DNA of 64,000 nt, taken from Patiriisocius marinus (GTDB taxonomy: Bacteria > Bacteroidota > Bacteroidia > Flavobacteriales > Flavobacteriaceae). Each line of letters opens with the position of its first letter. The first letter of the stretch is position 1. The translations under genes were made by a program, and so were the position numbers. The stretch lies in contig NZ_BKCG01000002.1 in NCBI RefSeq assembly GCF_008974325.1, positions 124,001-188,000 of the forward strand, given 5' to 3'. This document shows positions 33,272 to 42,485 of this stretch, piece after piece. Below the pieces are notes generated by a model, which searched no databases, had not been told where the DNA came from, and saw nothing but the letters and a program-made list of their open reading frames with translations.

Positions 33272-35986
33272 TTAATTTTTATAAAGGTATTTTGAAGAAA
33301 CTATCTCACCATCACAAACTAGAGCAATTGCATATATGCCGTTTTCATAATTTGTTACATCTAGATTTATTGTCGTTAATGACGGGTCAATAATATAATT
33401 ATTAGAAGTATTATTGTTAGTACCAACAACCATTATATAAGCAGAAGTAGCTTCATCAGCAATGTAATTTATTGAAACAGTTGAATTAGAGGGATTAGGA
33501 GCTAAACTCTCTATTTTATATGGATTCACTTTTATTTTAACTTCATCATAGTCTTTGTAACCATCACTATCAGAAATTATTTCTAAAGTATAAGTTTTTG
33601 TGACATTTGGAGATACTGTTAAGTTTTCTCCAGTGTAAATTAAATTACCCTCAGGATCATACCAATTATACTGAGCAGCCTCATTTATTTGCGCAGCACT
33701 TATAGTAACTGATTCATCTTTATCAATTTCTTTATTATTGCCCGCCTCAGCTTGAAAATTAGGCCGAGGATACTTATTTATAACATATGTTTCACCACCA
33801 ATAATTTCATCATTGTTAGAGTCTCTTTGTATTACGTGGAAAGTATAGTTTTGTGTTTCATCTTTTTTATCTGTTAAAAAATTGAAAGATATGTTTATAG
33901 CGCTATAGCTATTCGGTGGTAAAATAATATTATTTAAATTTGCTTTTTGATTGTTTACTATTTTATTATTTGGAGTCTTATCTTCTGAAAAATTGACACT
34001 TAATGAACCTCCATTTTCCCAAGAATCTAGAATTGAATTGTCCATTTGAACTATAATCTCTGCTGCTTCGTATAGTGGTTTTATTCCAGAAATAGTATCT
34101 GTTACAAATTCTAAATAGGAACTTTTTGATGAACTTGTTGAATTTCCAACACCAATTACTCCACTTATATCTGATGTAACATCTGAAGCTATGTCAACAA
34201 CTGTTGTATTTTTCCAAGCAATATTATTATTGTTCATCACATTTTCAGTAATAGATGTTCCTTCAGAAAAAGTCATTGGATCATTATGTGTATCAATTCT
34301 ACCTAAAAAACAAAAATGCCATTTATTAGGATTTATATTTTCATAATCATCTGGATTTGGCATATCATTCCATGTAAATTTTATTAATTTAGATTCACCA
34401 GGTTCTAATATTGGTATTGTCATTACTCCTACTTCATTACCCATTAGAATATCTTGATTAGTAACTGGATCGGTTATGTATAAATCTCCAGTCCAATGAA
34501 GAGGCCAAGTTAATTCTGTATTGGCCTTAGCCCAATAAAGTCTAAGATTATCAGTACCATCTGATGTTATACAACTATTGTTAGTGATTCTAACATAAAC
34601 AAAATTGGGCAAATTATCAGAATATTCAGGATTTTGATGAACTGATATTAAATCTCCATCGTCTTGATTTCTGACAAATATATCTTTACTTCTCCAAACA
34701 AAATCAGTTTCTATGTCAGGTTCCATTAGTAAATCAATTTCTGAATTCTGCATTGCTAAATCTAGACCTGGCTTGGGATTAACGATACAATCAGCTGTTT
34801 TTACTGCTCTAAAAGCATTAATTCTGCCAGTGCCAATTAATCCAAGATATTGTTGATTATAAGGAATATAATAAATATCATCTGCTGTGTCTTTTATAAT
34901 ATCTTTAACTTCGGCTGGAGTAAAATTAGGATTGATTGAAAATAAAAGACCAGCTAGAGCGGTAACATAAGGTGTAGCTCCAGATGTGCCAACATTTAAA
35001 GAATAACCCATTGGATAAACGGCATAATCTTCTGTAGCAGCTAACGTTAAAATACCAGGTGCAGTTACATCAACTTTATCATTTCTAGTGTGACCACCTT
35101 GACCATATTCAGGCCTACCTGCGTGACAATCTTGCCAAGAACTCCACCAAAATGGAGTACCGTATGGATCAGTTAAATTATGATCTTCACCAATGGGTAC
35201 TCTAGAACCGACTGATGTAACGGATATTGTAGAGTCATAAGATGCAGGATAATAATAAGTATTACTATTAGAATTTCCAGCTCCCGCAACAACAAGAACA
35301 CCATTATCTTCGACTTCAGCTATAACTTCATCAAGATCTTCCTTAAATGGACTGTTTTCTGAAAAAATCCAGCTACAATTAATCACTCGAACACCGGGGT
35401 ATTGGGAAAGTTGTAGTAGCCCATTAATTAATGATGCTCTAGAAATTGTTGAATTTGAATCACTAAATGCGGTTGCAAATACTACACTTAAATCATAACC
35501 GAGACTAGCCATACCTAAATTATTACCTGTATTTGCATTAATAGCACTTGTAACTCCTAGCCCATGATTAACATTATTTTGATTAATAATTATATTATCA
35601 TGAATTTGACCCAAATCTTCGTGATTATTATTAATATTGGTATCTACAACCCCAACAAGAGTATTTGGATCACCAGTAGTTACTGTCCAAGCTAATGGAG
35701 CTTTAATTAAATCCAAACTAGTACTTCTACCTCCTGTAATTATATCTATGTAATCATCGGGTATAGCAGTAAAATTTTGATTCAGTAAAACATCTTGGTT
35801 ATCTTCAATTATTAGGTTAAATTTATTTACTTCTACACTTTGTCTAACGTCATTTATAGGACTGTTTTTTTCTAAAGCAATCAAGTATACTCTTTTTAGT
35901 CTTGGTGTCTCCGCAGTTGGATATAATTGTTTAAACTCAAATAAATTTTTAGAATTTAATTTAGTTGCAAAATTATTGTTACTCAT
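33272..35986 (-). CDS. S8 subtilase with T9SS sorting domain (coding extends upstream in this frame)
   Basis: The 904 residues from ATG 35986 contain a complete subtilisin triad: Asp115 (GVVDTNI), His141 (NHGLGV), oxyanion Asn238 (AGAGNSN) and Ser335 (GTSGATP). C-terminal parts include a PKD-like domain (EAGNNKEIDKDESVTISAA) and a sorting domain (ESLAPNPSNSTVSIN to SKYLYKN). This start gives no signal peptide, though T9SS cargo needs one. The same frame is open for 56 more codons and encodes a signal core (ICLIFIVVFNFAQS), but its ATG lies in another frame across a G7 tract (see 35987-36158). ATG 35986 is therefore probably not the real start. The next gene begins 4 bases after the stop. Confidence 0.88.
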   Translation of the reverse strand: MSNNNFATKLNSKNLFEFKQLYPTAETPRLKRVYLIALEKNSPINDVRQSVEVNKFNLIIEDNQDVLLNQNFTAIPDDYIDIITGGRSTSLDLIKAPLAWTVTTGDPNTLVGVVDTNINNNHEDLGQIHDNIIINQNNVNHGLGVTSAINANTGNNLGMASLGYDLSVVFATAFSDSNSTISRASLINGLLQLSQYPGVRVINCSWIFSENSPFKEDLDEVIAEVEDNGVLVVAGAGNSNSNTYYYPASYDSTISVTSVGSRVPIGEDHNLTDPYGTPFWWSSWQDCHAGRPEYGQGGHTRNDKVDVTAPGILTLAATEDYAVYPMGYSLNVGTSGATPYVTALAGLLFSINPNFTPAEVKDIIKDTADDIYYIPYNQQYLGLIGTGRINAFRAVKTADCIVNPKPGLDLAMQNSEIDLLMEPDIETDFVWRSKDIFVRNQDDGDLISVHQNPEYSDNLPNFVYVRITNNSCITSDGTDNLRLYWAKANTELTWPLHWTGDLYITDPVTNQDILMGNEVGVMTIPILEPGESKLIKFTWNDMPNPDDYENINPNKWHFCFLGRIDTHNDPMTFSEGTSITENVMNNNNIAWKNTTVVDIASDVTSDISGVIGVGNSTSSSKSSYLEFVTDTISGIKPLYEAAEIIVQMDNSILDSWENGGSLSVNFSEDKTPNNKIVNNQKANLNNIILPPNSYSAINISFNFLTDKKDETQNYTFHVIQRDSNNDEIIGGETYVINKYPRPNFQAEAGNNKEIDKDESVTISAAQINEAAQYNWYDPEGNLIYTGENLTVSPNVTKTYTLEIISDSDGYKDYDEVKIKVNPYKIESLAPNPSNSTVSINYIADEATSAYIMVVGTNNNTSNNYIIDPSLTTINLDVTNYENGIYAIALVCDGEIVSSKYLYKN

Positions 35987-36158
35987 ATTTAGAGTGATAG
36001 TCTGATTATCATTTATTGTTTTCTGAATAATACCTAGTTCACTACCCTCATTTATTTCTAAATAGTAATAATCAAAGTTCTGTGATTGAGCAAAATTAAA
36101 TACGACAATAAAGATTAGGCATATTGATTGATGGGGGGGTAAAGTTAAAATTTTTCAT
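35987..36158 (-). other. Out-of-frame 5' end and signal peptide of the S8 subtilase
   Basis: ATG at 36158-36156 reads MKNFNFT and enters a run of seven C on the minus strand. With seven it continues PPSINMPNLYCRI and stops at TAA. With six it would read PHQSICLIFIVVFNFAQSQN and run on into the subtilase frame without a stop, giving a textbook signal peptide (Lys2, hydrophobic core, AQS cleavage). I checked every codon from 35986 to 36157: the subtilase frame is open until TGA at 36157-36155. Either the gene is switched off by slippage, or the base count is wrong. Confidence 0.75.
36133..36139. repeat. Homopolymeric G7 tract in the subtilase signal region
   Basis: Seven consecutive G on the plus strand (seven C in the coding strand), 17-23 bases after the upstream ATG. 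It is the longest G or C run I noticed in this low-GC window; the next I noticed is G6 near 39606, inside a conserved frame. Confidence 0.9.
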
Positions 36159-36267
36159 AATAAAGGTATTGAAGTATTAGCGGGGAGTCATCATAAAGAT
36201 AGTAATTTTTTTTAAAGTTTAAATTTACCTTCAAATTAGATTTTATATTATAATCTAATAATACTCA

Positions 36268-37599
36268 TTACAAAATCCCTCTCGCCTTAATTTCTAAATA
36301 CTTATTAATTGTATTTACCGTTAAATCTTCTGGAGAAGTTAAAATGGCTTGAATGCCTCGTTGTTGTAACTCACGTAAAATTACTTTTTTATCAAACTCA
36401 AATTGTTGCGCAATAGTTTGATCCATAATATCACTTGTAGTTTCAGCTTTTGATTGAACTAAGGTTTTAAGTTCCGTATTTTCAAAAAAGATAACCACAA
36501 GCACGTGTTTTTTAGCAATAACTTGTAAATAAGGAAGTTGTCTTTGTAATGATGATATATGTTCAAAATTAGTGTACAGTAGCAGTAAGCTACGTTGTGT
36601 AATTTTACGTCTTACAAGCGATTGTAAAATTCCGTAGTCTGCATCTAGATATTTACTGTCCACGTTATACAGCGCCTCCATTATAGTCATTAGGTAGGTT
36701 TTCTTAGATTGTGCTGGTAAAAAATTACCTAGTTTATTTGAAAAATCTATTAGTCCTACTTTATCTTTTTTCTTTAGTGCAATGTTAGAAAATGCTAGAG
36801 CACTATTGATAGCGTAGTCAACAAGTTTTAGACCTTCAAAAGGCATTTTCATAACACGGCTAGTATCAATAATACTATAAACTGGTTGCATTTTTTCATC
36901 TTGAAATTGATTAACCATTAATTGGCCTTGCTTTGCAGTTGCTTTCCAGTTTACGGTACGTACATCATCTCCAGGAATATATTCTTTTATTTGTTCAAAT
37001 TCCATGGTGTGACCTATTCTTCTAATTTTTTTCAAGCCAAGATGAGATCTTCGGTTATCAATTGCTAGAAAATCGTATGCTTTCATTTGGATAAATGATG
37101 GATATACTTTTACTAATTGTTCATTATTAAAAGTATAGCGCTTTCTAACTAACCTTAAGAAGGTAGTTGTATAGCAATTTAAATTTCCGAAGTGATACTC
37201 ACCACGATCAACTGGTCTAACATCATAGGTGAAATTAGCACGCTCGTTACCTTTTATTTGCAGTTCTTGAAAGAAATCGCGCTTTTGAAATTGAACAGGT
37301 AACTCATCCACCAAAGCCACGTGAATGTTGAAAGGGTGTTTGTTTTGTAGCTGAATAATAACCGGATTTAAATCACTATTTGAAAATTTATCGGGAACTA
37401 TTCGGTTTGCTATAAGTCCTTTAGTTGTAAAGAGCATTACCATTTCTACTAAAACCAGAATGCTTAAAAAGAATACAATAATCCACAATATTCCATAGAT
37501 GCTATTATACCAATAGGAAGCTAAAAATAGCGCTATAAGTACAGCTAGCACATAAAAGAAACGTGGCGTTAGGTATAAGGATTTAAAGAAATTAATCAT
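36268..37599 (-). CDS. DUF58 domain protein (vWA-like, MoxR-associated)
   Basis: 443 residues. Two membrane helices at residues about 12-57, then the DUF58 core RRIGHTMEFEQIKEYIPGDD, VRTVNWKATAKQGQLMVNQFQ, and a vWA-like metal motif DTSRVM. Always found beside a MoxR ATPase, for which it is thought to be a substrate or adaptor. It starts 3 bases after moxR. It is the last gene of a six-gene minus-strand cluster. Confidence 0.92.
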   Translation of the reverse strand: MINFFKSLYLTPRFFYVLAVLIALFLASYWYNSIYGILWIIVFFLSILVLVEMVMLFTTKGLIANRIVPDKFSNSDLNPVIIQLQNKHPFNIHVALVDELPVQFQKRDFFQELQIKGNERANFTYDVRPVDRGEYHFGNLNCYTTTFLRLVRKRYTFNNEQLVKVYPSFIQMKAYDFLAIDNRRSHLGLKKIRRIGHTMEFEQIKEYIPGDDVRTVNWKATAKQGQLMVNQFQDEKMQPVYSIIDTSRVMKMPFEGLKLVDYAINSALAFSNIALKKKDKVGLIDFSNKLGNFLPAQSKKTYLMTIMEALYNVDSKYLDADYGILQSLVRRKITQRSLLLLYTNFEHISSLQRQLPYLQVIAKKHVLVVIFFENTELKTLVQSKAETTSDIMDQTIAQQFEFDKKVILRELQQRGIQAILTSPEDLTVNTINKYLEIKARGIL

Positions 37600-37602
37600 T
37601 AA

Positions 37603-38604
37603 TTATCTTGGGATTTCTACAGATTGAGCAATCATATCTATAACAGCTTCTGGTGTCATTCCTTCCATCTCTCGCTCTGGTGAGAGAATGATTCTGTGTC
37701 TTAATACAGGCGCTAAGGCTTTCTTAACGTCATCTGGCGTTACAAAATCTCTTCCTTCAAGAGCTGCGAAAGCTTTGGCAGCATTCATTATTGCTAGTGA
37801 AGCTCTTGGTGAGGCTCCTAAATAAAGATGTGGGTGATTACGGGTGTTATGTACAATTTGAGCGATGTACATAAATAGCTTTTCATCAATTAATATATCT
37901 TGTACTTGCAATCTAAATTTCTTTAGACTTTCAGCATTTAAAACACCTTCAATTTCATCTTTTGGCATGGCGTTTTTGCGTGCATGATGGCTTTGTAAAA
38001 TTATTACTTCTTCTTTTAGTTTTGGGTAATCAACTTTTATTTTAAATAGAAAACGGTCTAATTGTGCTTCAGGTAATGCATAGGTTCCTTCTTGCTCCAC
38101 AGGGTTTTGAGTGGCTAAAACCATAAATGGATATTCCATAATATACCGTTCACCATCCATTGTAATTTGGCGTTCTTCCATTACTTCAAAAAGGGCTGCT
38201 TGAGTTTTAGCGGGAGCTCTATTTATTTCATCAATTAAAACAATGTTAGAAAAAATAGGCCCTTTTTTAAATTCAAATTCTGAAGTTTTCATGTTTAGAA
38301 CTGAAGTTCCTAAAACATCACTTGGCATTAAATCTGGTGTAAATTGGATTCGGCTAAAATCGGTTTTCAATGTTCTTGCAAATAATTTAGCAGTAATTGT
38401 TTTAGCTATTCCTGGAACACCTTCAATAAGTACATGGCCATTTGCAAGTAAGCTCACAATTAAAAGTTCAATAAACTCTTCTTGGCCAATAATAATTTTA
38501 GCTAATTGCGTTTTAATTTCTTGTACAGCATTTTTAAGCTCTTCTAAAGGAATACGATTGTTAAATTGTACATCGTCGTTAGTATCTTCAATATTATTTT
38601 CCAT
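37603..38604 (-). CDS. MoxR-family AAA+ ATPase
   Basis: 333 residues. Walker A GVPGIAKT, Walker B VLIDEINRAP, sensor 1 ATQNPVEQEGTY, arginine-finger region ALPEAQLDRFLF and the lid-domain YLGASPRASLAI. MoxR ATPases act as chaperones that assemble or activate vWA-containing complexes. Its start overlaps the DUF4350 stop by 11 bases. Confidence 0.95.
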   Translation of the reverse strand: MENNIEDTNDDVQFNNRIPLEELKNAVQEIKTQLAKIIIGQEEFIELLIVSLLANGHVLIEGVPGIAKTITAKLFARTLKTDFSRIQFTPDLMPSDVLGTSVLNMKTSEFEFKKGPIFSNIVLIDEINRAPAKTQAALFEVMEERQITMDGERYIMEYPFMVLATQNPVEQEGTYALPEAQLDRFLFKIKVDYPKLKEEVIILQSHHARKNAMPKDEIEGVLNAESLKKFRLQVQDILIDEKLFMYIAQIVHNTRNHPHLYLGASPRASLAIMNAAKAFAALEGRDFVTPDDVKKALAPVLRHRIILSPEREMEGMTPEAVIDMIAQSVEIPR

Positions 38605-39808
38605 CCGTGTGTTTTTTAAATTCTGAAATAGTATGGTAAAGTGACTTTAATTGCTCTTCTGTCACGATGTTTTCTTGTTCAATTTGTGTGAGTAATTTTA
38701 ATACGTTTTTAGTATCTTCAACGGTATTTCCACTTCGTGCAGCAACTTCGTTTACAAACTTTGTATCTAATATTGTGGTAGAAACACGCAGTCTAGTTCT
38801 AACATATTCCATGAACATACTCACTTGTTTTTTGGCAATTTCATTGTATTGTTTTTTATCGTAGTACATGCCTGAGATAGTTCGAGTATATTCAAAAGAT
38901 CTATTGGTATTTGTCTTAAGTATTGGAATGCTACGTTGTTTACGTTTACCTTCAAAAAGCACAAAAAGTATTACACCAATTAGCAGTAAGTAATATGCCC
39001 ATTTAAAATATTTATTAGCTAATAATAAATGAAGTGGCGATATATTAAAAGGTTTTCCTGTTTTGTAATGTGCGTCCCAATAAATAGTATTTTTAGTGTC
39101 TATATAGGAAAGTACTGCTTCGGTATAAGCTATGTTTTCATCTTTTTCAAGGAGAAAGTAATTACTGAAAATTTCAGGTTGTAAGTGGATGATAATTTCT
39201 CCATCACCCCAATTTTGTTGGATAAAATTAATTTCAGGTTCTTCTATTTTGTCTTCATTAAATGCACTAACAATCCCTAAAGCAACTTGCGAAAGTGTAT
39301 CAATTTCTTCAAAATAAGGGATGCTTAAGTTACGCTCAATATGTACTTCTTTATCAAGTTTTAATATATTGTTTGATAGATTAAGTAGGGGCTCCGTAGT
39401 TACTTTATCTGAAAGCCAAACGGTTTGCGTTTCAAGTTTTAATGTGTCTTTTAATAAATGGCCAACATAGTTCGCAGAAATAAATATTTGATTACCACGA
39501 TTAACCCAATTTAACAACCTATCTAATTCTGCTTCATCAAAATTTATATCATTATTTAAGAAAAAATAAGTTCCATTAAATGTTGAGTCATTCGCATTTT
39601 CAAACGGGGGGTTTGTTACTTTCTTTATTTGTTGTCCAAGTTTTTCGTCTAGTAACTTATACAATACTTTGCTTCCTAAAGGTACTGTGGCACTATCAAC
39701 GTAACTTGGATACCAGCTTATGGGCACAGGCTTTGTTGCCTCCATATAGACTAAAGCTGAAATAGCTAGTAGGAAACCAGCAAACACTATTTTTTGAAAG
39801 CGACTCAT
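38594..39808 (-). CDS. DUF4350 membrane protein
   Basis: 404 residues. One membrane helix near the N-terminus (VFAGFLLAISALVYME), a periplasmic GATase-like DUF4350 domain (GTYFFLNNDINFDEAELDRLLNWVNRG), a second helix at about 268-284, and a cytoplasmic tail. Regular member of the MoxR cluster; function unknown. ATGA-type 4-base overlap with the DUF4129 gene upstream. Confidence 0.88.
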   Translation of the reverse strand: MSRFQKIVFAGFLLAISALVYMEATKPVPISWYPSYVDSATVPLGSKVLYKLLDEKLGQQIKKVTNPPFENANDSTFNGTYFFLNNDINFDEAELDRLLNWVNRGNQIFISANYVGHLLKDTLKLETQTVWLSDKVTTEPLLNLSNNILKLDKEVHIERNLSIPYFEEIDTLSQVALGIVSAFNEDKIEEPEINFIQQNWGDGEIIIHLQPEIFSNYFLLEKDENIAYTEAVLSYIDTKNTIYWDAHYKTGKPFNISPLHLLLANKYFKWAYYLLLIGVILFVLFEGKRKQRSIPILKTNTNRSFEYTRTISGMYYDKKQYNEIAKKQVSMFMEYVRTRLRVSTTILDTKFVNEVAARSGNTVEDTKNVLKLLTQIEQENIVTEEQLKSLYHTISEFKKHTDGK

Positions 39809-40584
39809 GAATGTTTAGATATTAAGCGTTCAAGTTCGTTGAAAGTGTGTTGGGCTTTGCCGAAATTTTCTTGGGTGACATCAAAGTTACCGTACCAAAT
39901 ATAATCGTAAAGGGTGGTTGCTTTTTGAAAGCCTAAAGAAAGGTCGCTACTTTTTAATTCCCTTATATAATCTGAATTTGTTTTGTCAAATTCGTAGTCG
40001 ATAAGTTGTTTTTCGCTTAATCCCTGTAAAACTAATAGGTAGTAGTAACGTACCGCTAACCTCTTGTCGTTGTTAAGTAGTGCTTTTTCAATTAGTTCTT
40101 TTATGTTTTTTGTTTTGATGATTTCTTCTTCTTCAGTAAAAAAGACTTCAGCAGACTTCGAGCTTCCTAATATTTTAGCTCCAGGATTCAATTTAATAAA
40201 TAGCCAAACTAAAAATATAATAACTCCGGCAATGAGTAAATAAGGTAGAACACGAATAATAAAGCCTAAAAAACTTCCGGGATCATAATCCCCCACAAGC
40301 CAATGCCAGAAATCATTCCACAATCTATTTAACCAATTTTTAAAATCTGTCCACCAGTTAGATTGTTCATCGTATTCAGTATAATCGTAAGCATCATCAC
40401 TTTTAAAATTTTCTAAACTATTTTTATCTAGACTAAGTGGTACTCGATTCCTCGTTTGATCGTATACGATAACTTGTTCTTTTATTTCAAGGGTGTCTTT
40501 ATTTTGTCCATTTGTGACAAAGCACGAAATAGCATATAAAAGCGCGAGTATGAGTGTTGAAAATTTCAGAAGTACTCTTAGAAT
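39805..40584 (-). CDS. DUF4129 protein with unusual start codon
   Basis: About 260 residues. The earliest usual start, TTG at 40323, would give 172 residues (MWNDFWHWL), but the same frame continues upstream for 87 codons. That part includes a signal-like FSTLILALLYAISC and an acidic linker (DDAYDYTEYDEQSNWWTDF). Right after the TAG that bounds it there is no ATG, GTG or TTG; the candidates are ATT at 40584 or CTG at 40569. I choose ATT because it adds the charged residue before the core, but this is uncertain. The C-terminal DUF4129 domain has a membrane helix and LAVRYYYLLVLQGLSEK. Overlaps the previous gene's stop by 7 bases. Confidence 0.75.
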   Translation of the reverse strand: MLRVLLKFSTLILALLYAISCFVTNGQNKDTLEIKEQVIVYDQTRNRVPLSLDKNSLENFKSDDAYDYTEYDEQSNWWTDFKNWLNRLWNDFWHWLVGDYDPGSFLGFIIRVLPYLLIAGVIIFLVWLFIKLNPGAKILGSSKSAEVFFTEEEEIIKTKNIKELIEKALLNNDKRLAVRYYYLLVLQGLSEKQLIDYEFDKTNSDYIRELKSSDLSLGFQKATTLYDYIWYGNFDVTQENFGKAQHTFNELERLISKHS

Positions 40585-41468
40585 CTAGTTGTTAATGTAT
40601 CGTCTGTTGTATCTCCTAAATTTTCTATTTGTTCAATAGTTCCGGTTAGGTTTTTCTTTTCGTTTAAGTTGAAATACACAAAAACCGTAGCTATCGCCAT
40701 CATAGTATAACCTAAGTACTGGCCAATCATGCCAATGGCACTAAAAATAGTATAACCCCAATCAAACATAGCAGATGGGTCTGCTGAAATAGTTTCAGAA
40801 TTAACGAAAGCTTTTAAAAAGAAATAAATGTATTGTGGTATTTGAAAAACTATAATCATTACATAGTAAAGTAATCCTACTACAAACATTGTTGCAAACG
40901 TCATCCACCATTCTCCTTTTATTAATTTGAAGCTGTAGTTAATAGTGTCGGAAATATCCATACGATCCATAATGAAAATAGAGTAGGTGCAAATAAGTAC
41001 TATTGAAAAATAAATACCTGGAATACCACAAAAGGCTAGTCCAATACCAATAATTATTGCTGAAATTAAATTTAGTCCCACTAAGCTCCAAAAATCATTT
41101 TTCACTCCTTGAGTTACATCTTCCTTAACCACAATTCCGTTATTGTTGATATACGATTTTATATAATGATTTATTACACCATAAAGTAATGCGTAATAAG
41201 CTAATCCAGATAGTATTAGAAATAATACAGCAATCCAAAATGATCCTGAAAAATTAGAAGTACTTCCTAGTACACCTAAGCTGTCCATTCCTGTAACCAT
41301 CGTGCGAGTGTACACACTCATTGCAATTACCATAATTAATAGCGCAGGACCAGCAATTCTAAATATATAGCCAAAAAGTTCTTTTCCTTCAAGACGTAAA
41401 AACTTAAAAGTATCACTTAGAATTTCTCCTAATTCTCGCTCTTTTTTAAAAGTGATGGTTTCTTTCAT
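40578..41468 (-). CDS. Multi-pass membrane protein of the MoxR cluster (DUF4013/GDPD-membrane-like)
   Basis: 296 residues with about six membrane helices and a cytoplasmic N-terminus (ERELGEILSDTFKFLRLEGKEL) that resembles the GlpQ-type membrane domain/DUF975-like families. A helix-loop with GWWMTFATMFVVGLLYYV follows. Function not known. 8-base gap from the SpoIIM-like gene. Confidence 0.75.
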   Translation of the reverse strand: MKETITFKKERELGEILSDTFKFLRLEGKELFGYIFRIAGPALLIMVIAMSVYTRTMVTGMDSLGVLGSTSNFSGSFWIAVLFLILSGLAYYALLYGVINHYIKSYINNNGIVVKEDVTQGVKNDFWSLVGLNLISAIIIGIGLAFCGIPGIYFSIVLICTYSIFIMDRMDISDTINYSFKLIKGEWWMTFATMFVVGLLYYVMIIVFQIPQYIYFFLKAFVNSETISADPSAMFDWGYTIFSAIGMIGQYLGYTMMAIATVFVYFNLNEKKNLTGTIEQIENLGDTTDDTLTTRF

Positions 41469-41476
41469 AATATAGT

Positions 41477-42451
41477 CTACAATGTTTTTAATAAGTTTTT
41501 ATGTGCTCTATTAAGTTTAATTGGGTAAAATATATAGTACCACAATATAAGAGCTAATGATGACCCAATAATAAGTATTGCTAGCCAGTCTGGCATTTCG
41601 GTATGTCTAGTTACATAGCTTTCTAAAAACCCTGCAACTATAAAAAATGGTATGGTACTAAGCATTATTTTTAATCCATCTTTAACCCCTCTAATAAAGC
41701 TCTGAAGCCTAGTGTATGTTCCGGGAAATAAAATACTGTTTCCTAGAACAAGCCCAGCGCAACCAGCAATTATAATTACCGATATTTCAATAGTACCATG
41801 TATCCATATTGTACGTACAGACTCCCATCCTAAGTTATTTTCAAAGAAAAAATATTGAAAACTACCAAGCATTACTGCATTTCGCATCATAATAAACATT
41901 GTCCCTAAACCTAAAAAGATACCATATATAAATGCATATAAAGCAACCATAATATTATTGAGTGTAATCCCAACAAACATTGTAGTTTGTTTCATTTTTT
42001 TATAAACCGCCATTGGATCTCCATTCTCAATATTTTCCATTGTCATGTTCACATACCCATCGCCTAAAATTAAGCGAACAAAATTGCCATCGGTTGCTGC
42101 TGAATATGCTCCAACAATCGAAAAAAGAAGGAAAGTTAGAAAGGCAATTAGTAGTTGTTTGTGATATTGAGCAAAAAAGTATGGAAATTCTTTAGTGAAA
42201 AACGTAATAAAACGCTTTCTCGACTCACGTTTAGTTTTATAAATTTTTTGGTGAGCAAGTACTGATAGGCTGTTTAAATACTTAAGGGTGTTGCTGTTAG
42301 GGTAAAATGTTTGCGCATAACTTAGATGATCTGTGACTTCCATATAGAGGTTGCTTAGCTCATCTGGAGGCATAACAGTATTATTACGAAGAACGCTTTC
42401 AAATTTTAACCATTTATCTTTATTTTGTTTCGCAAAAGCGGCCTCGCGCAT
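41477..42451 (-). CDS. Stage II sporulation protein M-like (SpoIIM/DUF95) membrane protein
   Basis: 324 residues. N-terminal soluble helix bundle, then several membrane helices with the family patterns MFVGITLNNIMVALYAFIYG, GTMFIMMRNAVMLGSF and WIHGTIEISVIIIAG. Despite the name these proteins are widespread in non-sporulating bacteria beside MoxR and RDD genes. Divergent from the RDD gene with only 34 bases between start codons. Confidence 0.93.
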   Translation of the reverse strand: MREAAFAKQNKDKWLKFESVLRNNTVMPPDELSNLYMEVTDHLSYAQTFYPNSNTLKYLNSLSVLAHQKIYKTKRESRKRFITFFTKEFPYFFAQYHKQLLIAFLTFLLFSIVGAYSAATDGNFVRLILGDGYVNMTMENIENGDPMAVYKKMKQTTMFVGITLNNIMVALYAFIYGIFLGLGTMFIMMRNAVMLGSFQYFFFENNLGWESVRTIWIHGTIEISVIIIAGCAGLVLGNSILFPGTYTRLQSFIRGVKDGLKIMLSTIPFFIVAGFLESYVTRHTEMPDWLAILIIGSSLALILWYYIFYPIKLNRAHKNLLKTL

Positions 42452-42485
42452 ATAGCAGGTGTTTTACTTCAAAGAAACAGATTAA

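Noticed and set aside
39600-39612. G6 run as a second phase-variable tract
   Set aside because: It lies inside a continuous DUF4350 frame, encodes Pro-Pro, and no alternative frame makes sense there.
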